From Orbilia blumenaviensis (taxonomy: Eukaryota; Ascomycota; Orbiliomycetes; Orbiliales; Orbiliaceae), in contig JAVHNS010000016.1 in assembly GCA_036872755.1 (NCBI GenBank), forward strand, positions 124,001 to 188,000: a DNA stretch of 64,000 nucleotides, in the 5' to 3' direction. This document shows positions 59,274 to 64,000 of this stretch, in pieces. The stretch's first letter is position 1. The number at the start of each line of letters is the position of its first letter. The notes below the pieces were generated by a model, which was not told the origin of the DNA, ran no database searches, and was given only the letters and a program-made list of their open reading frames with translations. The translations under genes and the position numbers were made by a program.

Positions 59274-60900
59274 TCACAGCTCAACCCGGTTCATCATTCC
59301 AGCCTCTTTCATGGCTTCAAAAACCCTCATGAGCTCGTTCCCATTGGACGATGCAACATCCGGGTTTGGATAATACCAAGCCGCTACCGCCATAATGAGG
59401 TAAATGATCTAACACGTTAACATTTCTCGTCAGCCTCAAATTTGTTTTGAGTGTCGGATAACGTCGGCGCGCCACGACATATGCATATATGCTGGATGGA
59501 CTGAAATATTTTAGGGATTTGACACTTACCACCAATAGTGCTCCCTCCAAATAATTGCATTCATTATCCCTCAAGAAGTTCCCTGTGACCAAAATTGATA
59601 GAACTAGAAGAGCAATCATGAAGATTTCGAAATTAAGATCAATGGGTTTGTTGATAACCCAGCCGACAATGACGACCAATGGGGCATTGAACAGAGCAGT
59701 TTGGATAGAAGGAGCGAGGCAGTGGAACAACGCGAGATTCTGAAGAGCAAGAAAAGGAAGAACAGAGGCTATCAGCGAACTTCCAGCAGTTTCAATAGAC
59801 TAAATGATAATACTCACCATCTGACCATCCCATGCTTCATCCACAGCAGTCAAGTGCTCGGCTGCTTTTTCAACCAATGGCAACAATATCAAACCCAAGA
59901 ATTGATCAGGAATTCCAGCTTCAACCACATCCTCGATCTTTTCCACAAGTATAATAGCGAAAAGCGTGACCAGAGCAATAGAAACTGCCAATGAGAGCAT
60001 GCATTCTGTAAATGTAAACTTCGGTTTATCGGCATCGCTATGGCGATCGAGATCCCGATGCTCGTCGGATTCAATGACTTCGTCGAAGATACTATGGTGG
60101 GTTCGGGCGTTAAACCAGATGTAAATGATAAACGCAATGATGAGGAGTATTGAAGTCGCTTGACTGATCTTGAGGACATCATGTTGGAGCTTGCCGTTGG
60201 TATATTTGGGTTCCTTAAAGAAATCCAGATCCGGCACCGCCGATCCTTTGAGAGCTGAATAGAACGCACTTGGGATGAGAAGTCCAAATCCTGCTACCAG
60301 CAAGAGGCCACTTCCAACTTCGCTGACCGCTGAATGAAAAGTCTGAACTTGCATTCTGATGCCGCCAACAAAGAAACACAACCCCAAGCAAAGCAGCAGG
60401 TTAGTGATAATGGAACCCAAAATAGCGGCCTGGATAACAGGTATCATATTCGAATGCCCCGCATGCCCCTTCTCAGCTTGATGCTTCGCAAGAAGCGTCA
60501 AAAATAAAATAATTTCTACAATTGACCCAAAAGTCGTCTCAATCAAGATCCCTGACACCTTTGGCATCTTCCTCGCAAACTCCTGTCCTGCAAACCCGAG
60601 TAAATTCGCAACAGGGATCATGGCCACATAGGTAGTAGCAAACACCACGAGCGGCGAGGCAGGAAATACATAACGTAGCAAAATTGCAACTGGGACAAGA
60701 GGCCACAGCCAATTCACAGCGCTGGAGACTTTATTCGAGCTTCGCCAGAGAACTTTGAAAAAGTGAACAGGATGAAAGCCGCTACGTCCGCTTTCGCCTT
60801 CCGGGTTAATCTCGAGGATTCGCTGTTGGGAGGACGTAGGGAGCAGAGGTTCTGACTCCCCAATGTGCGAACCAACGCCATTTTGGTGATTTGACGTCAT
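59274..60900 (-). CDS. Divergent CAX-type cation/H+ exchanger
   Basis: Three exons, 60900-59818, 59739-59530, 59408-59274, giving 475 residues. CAX exchangers load Ca2+ or other cations into the vacuole against protons. The cytoplasmic N-terminus (1-60) is polar; two halves of TM segments follow, separated by an acidic loop (IFDEVIESDEHRDLDRHSDAD). The c-1 repeat reads ETTFGSIVEIILF (121-133) and the c-2 repeat LLPLVEKAAEHLTAVDEA (339-356). The Glu residues (Glu129, Glu348) and the His are kept, but the usual GN of each motif is changed (GN to GS, GN to EK). The second half continues SIQTALFNAPLVVIVGW, which is typical. The in-frame ATG at 61107 would add 69 residues; the later start was chosen on family length. 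Ion specificity is uncertain because of the changed motifs. Confidence 0.94.
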
Positions 60901-61542
60901 GGTTGATGTAAGGTCAATTGAAATTGCATTGAAAACTGGGGAAGGGAGACTTTCAGGTTCACAAGAAAAGGACCTCCTTGCGAGCAGAATCACGGATTTA
61001 AACTGTGTCACCCACCACCAGGTTTTGTTGACGAGGGCTGGGGATGCATACCACCTGGGCGCCAAGGGGTCGCGATATCCCCACGCCCCCAACTGCCTTG
61101 CTTTCATAGTGCAGATTCGTGTCCATGGAAAGCTTGAAATCTAATCAGCGCGAGAATGCTTGGTTGTATGTGTCTAACCAAAAGTAGTTTAGCTCATCGA
61201 TTGACGAGATCGGGATCGTGGATGTCATTCGTCAGAACCAAGAATTTAAGGTTGTAGTTACCTAAAAAGGTGGGTGACTGTAGCTTCAAAGCTGCACGCC
61301 AGAGCACTCTCTTGACATTGCATTGGCTTTAGTTACTAGCATACTTAAAAGCTTTTAGGATATGGAAGCTGGAAGATAAATACAAATTCAATTCTTCATC
61401 GCAATTAACCATAATAGATAGCAGACCATTACATCAAAATTCAATGCAAAAAATTATAACCAAATGAACAATGGAACAGCTTAACTTAACCTCTCCGTCG
61501 AAGCTAGGTCTGCAACATAAAAAAACATCACCATGAATATTC
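60901..61542. other. Spacer between two minus-strand genes
   Basis: About 640 bases: promoter of the exchanger gene and 3' end of the lectin gene. Nothing else is seen apart from the in-frame upstream extension of the exchanger frame. Confidence 0.4.
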
Positions 61543-62995
61543 TCATATCCTTCTCCCATCTCTCGTCGGATCCCTCAAATGCACCGTGGGATTGATGCCC
61601 GGCCCAACGTCCACTGGTGTTGGAACCTCAAAATCCACAACTGTCCGCTTATCCCCCCAAGACCTCTGCTCTCTCGTCCAAACCCTCTGTGTAATCACAT
61701 TCACCATCCCGGAAGAAAACAAATGTATTTTATCATGCCCAATATACTTCAGTGATGCCACGGCAAGTCTTGAACCGGGCGCTACGCTATCATCGTCAAT
61801 CCTCTCTGGTCCTTCCCAATCCCCGTCCCAGATTACTTCATTCACTCTGTCAAACGCATCAACATAATACAACGCCAGCATCTGATTTCTCTCCACAGTG
61901 ATGGCGGCAAGAGGCGTCCTGAAAGGTGCAGTCTCAATTCCTATCTCCCCTATAGACCATTTACCCTTATATTTAAACTCCCTAAGTGTCCCTTTCGCCG
62001 TTTGGAAGTAACCCCGAAGATCTGGTTTATCCTGCGACAAGTTGATGAAGGTGAGAGATGTACCGCGTAGCGGAGAATCGTCGTCATAGGAGATTGCAGG
62101 GTCGCTGAGGGTTGCGCCCTTTGTCCAAGCCCCAGAATTACAGTCAAGGCAGTGTTCTTCGATTGTACCGGCTTTAGATTGGTAGTATAATCTATAATCG
62201 GAGAAAAAAAATTTAACTCCTTGAAAAGTCAGCACACAAAATTATATTTCATACGATCAACGATATCCGCAATAAGATAGCTTTACGATAAGACGAAAAA
62301 AAGAAGAAGGTGGTACAGCACCTAAAATGCGTCTGGCTCCCCGCACCCCACTTCGTCACCGCAAGACTACTGGTCGGACAAACCGTTATCCCTAAACAAT
62401 CATTCGTCTGACTTCCATTATGCCATATGACCTCTCGGATTTTAAATCCAGTGCTGATGTAAAATAAATGTGTCGTGGGGTTCCCGGTGTCGTACCGTAC
62501 GACTGCCGCAAGCGGGGTATGCATCATTGCAGCTTCATCGGTACCAGGTCTGGCCAGAGACTGACGGAATTTGGTTTCCCATGCGTTTTCTTCTTCGGGT
62601 TCTTTGGTGCTCCCGCGGTTGTAGGAGAATGTGAGGTCGTAGAGCTCGCCCCAGTAGCTTTGGCAGAATATTTTCTTGAAGTTATCGAGCGAAGAGCAAG
62701 TATTGATAATATGATTAGCGGCAGATAAATCCTTTAAATATTGATAAAAATTGAATAGAGTATCCGTACCATATGCATGGTCGCATGAGGGAAATCAAAA
62801 ACCTCCACTACGGCATAATTGGTTTGCCATAAGAGGCCGTCATCGTAAAAATGAGTGCTAACTCCTGGAAATTTGACTCTGAATTAGTCGCTTCCAATTG
62901 GTAGAAATACTTCAACGATACCATATATCACTATTATATACTCGAGTTAACGTACCATCAACATCAACAGCATCGTCTCTTACTTCGAACGGCAT
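61543..62995 (-). CDS. Fucose-specific lectin (AAL-type beta-propeller)
   Basis: Four exons, 62995-62956, 62864-62770, 62731-62322, 62191-61543, giving 397 residues. AAL-type lectins form a six-bladed propeller that binds L-fucosylated glycans. Blade-like repeats are seen: LAAVVRYDTGNPTTHLFYISTGFKIREVIWH, LAVTKWGAGSQTHFRLYYQSKAGTIEEHCLD, LRGYFQTAKGTLREFKYKGKWSIGEIG, LAAITVERNQMLALYYVDAFDRVNEVIWDGDWEGPE, and IHLFSSGMVNVITQRVWTREQRSWGDKR. The join at 62322/62191 is set by the FRLYYQS motif; the nearer AG breaks frame. No signal peptide is present, as is common for these lectins. The N-terminal 130 residues are less clearly propeller-like. Which bladed sites keep fucose contacts is not decidable here. 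Confidence 0.92.
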
Positions 62996-63594
62996 TCTGA
63001 ATCCGTATTCAAATATTTAAATAGTTGTATCGCTTTTAAAAATTTTTAAAAAAATAGATTTAGATAAAAGCCGGATAAAAACTTGAATAATTGAATAAAC
63101 GCGAGTTAAGGAAGTTTGTCTCGTGCTTCAAAACCCGAACTTTTCAAAAGAATATCTGGGAACCATGGGATTTCAGAAATCTCGATAGCACAGGCCAAGT
63201 CAGAGCGGGCCCCGCTTTTATACACAATTAATTTGCCAAAAACCTCCCCTTCCCCGGTCCTCCCCGCATGTCTCGTAATCTATCGCCTCTCCCCCACATT
63301 TCGTCACCCGCCTTATCAATTAATCCCTCGTCGACAACGCGAAAAATGCAACAAGGAACTTGCGCGATATCATGACAGTGGGGTGACCTTGTCCCTTTCT
63401 GCCCCGCCTTTTTGTTATTCTCCTTGGTTTTTTACGGCTAGGATAGCTAATGCGGCTATTACACAAATGTTTATTTCATTTCATATACTTTGTTTCTTTG
63501 TGCGACAAATACTTTCTGCTACTAGTAACACGACTAGTCCGAAAAATTTCACACCTCGGGTGCATAACGGCCGCATTCTGGCGTGTTAGGTTTT
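62996..63594. other. Spacer between lectin gene and partial repeat gene
   Basis: About 600 bases containing the lectin promoter and the 3' end of the last gene. A plus-strand ORF at 63116-63589 has no supporting motif. Confidence 0.4.
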
Positions 63595-64000
63595 TTAGTA
63601 TCCCCAGCCTCCTTCATCTTCGTCCCGACGGCGACGGCCATAGCCTTCGTTTCCGTACTCGTCGTCACGGCGACGGCCATACCCTTCACCCTCATCATCG
63701 TTACGACGACGGCCATAACCTTCATCCTCTTCATCATTACGACGGCGGCCATAGCTTTCGTCTCCGTACTCATCGTCACGGCGCCGGCTATAACCCTCAC
63801 CTTCTTCATCATTGCGACGGCGGCCGTACCCACCAGACTCTTCTTCTTCATCGTTACGGCGTCCGCCATACCCACCTCCATAACTTTCCTCTCGACTTTC
63901 GTAACGTTCGGTGCGCTGTTCATAACCTCCATAGTCTTCGGTACGCTCTTCACGGCGCTCATATCTGTTATATGATTCCGACTCGTCGTTGCGAGTTTCA
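63595..64000 (-). CDS. 3' end of a YGRRR-repeat protein (partial)
   Basis: The last 135 codons of a minus-strand gene whose beginning lies beyond the window. There is no start codon in the window, so a simple ORF scan misses it; the frame is open across the whole stretch and ends at TAA. The protein is built of Arg/Glu/Asp/Gly/Tyr repeats of the form GYGRRRNDEEDE, at least seven units, and finishes with GGWGY. Alternating charge and Tyr/Arg content suggest an intrinsically disordered, possibly RNA-binding or condensate-forming tail, which is inference. The plus-strand ORF over the same bases (63583-63975) is hydrophobic only because it is the complement of this repeat. Confidence 0.7.
   Translation of the reverse strand, partial: ETRNDESESYNRYERREERTEDYGGYEQRTERYESREESYGGGYGGRRNDEEEESGGYGRRRNDEEGEGYSRRRDDEYGDESYGRRRNDEEDEGYGRRRNDDEGEGYGRRRDDEYGNEGYGRRRRDEDEGGWGY

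Noticed and set aside
63583..63975. 130-residue hydrophobic plus-strand ORF with Thr/Ile/Val repeats, and an overlapping Met/Lys/Val-rich minus-strand ORF
   Set aside because: Both are other-frame readings of the YGRRR repeat, whose frame runs open to the window edge and gives a more natural protein.

Overview
The window is nuclear DNA of a filamentous ascomycete (Pezizomycotina, perhaps Leotiomycetes). The evidence is GT-AG introns mostly of 50-130 nt with CTAAC/CTGAC/CTAAT branch sites, long AT-rich spacers, and families typical of these fungi: an AA9 lytic polysaccharide monooxygenase, a fungal rhodopsin-domain 7TM protein, a Dal5-like permease, RTA1, a Zn2Cys6 regulator and an AAL-type fucose lectin. 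Class-level placement is inference. No rRNA, tRNA, CRISPR array or intact transposon was seen. About twenty genes occupy the 64 kb, so it is gene-poor. I rebuilt most genes from several open frames by matching splice sites, intron phase and family motifs; exon coordinates are in each entry.

Layout. 0-7 kb: secreted AA9 LPMO with a long C-terminal extension, then a 1077-residue five-exon protein of unknown function. 8-17 kb: an eight-exon 7TM rhodopsin-domain (SAT4/PTH11-like) gene on the minus strand, and a ten-exon Dal5-like MFS permease on the plus strand. 18-25 kb: a possible small membrane protein, a GH78 alpha-L-rhamnosidase whose catalytic-site Asp lies on a 16-nt micro-exon, and an unrecognised secreted protein. 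25-33 kb: a ZZ-finger coiled-coil protein and an OPT/YSL-like transporter with a 12-nt micro-exon. 35-39 kb: an unknown protein with a degenerate DEDDh-exonuclease-like pattern, and an oxysterol-binding protein. 40-47 kb: poorly characterised region with a tandem pair of secreted paralogues and some doubtful ORFs. 48-64 kb: NAD(P)-dependent oxidoreductase of the dihydrodiol dehydrogenase type, Zn2Cys6 regulator, RTA1 protein, S10 carboxypeptidase, divergent CAX-type exchanger, fucose-specific lectin, and the 3' end of a YGRRR-repeat protein cut by the window edge.

The genes do not form one pathway. A recurring theme is life on plant or organic matter: LPMO, rhamnosidase, carboxypeptidase, peptide and small-molecule transporters, a surface receptor candidate, a lectin and several orphan secreted proteins. 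The least described pieces are the 42-45 kb secreted tandem pair, the exonuclease-like protein, the 1077-residue protein, and a membrane-tail isoform that would arise if the ZZ-gene intron were retained.
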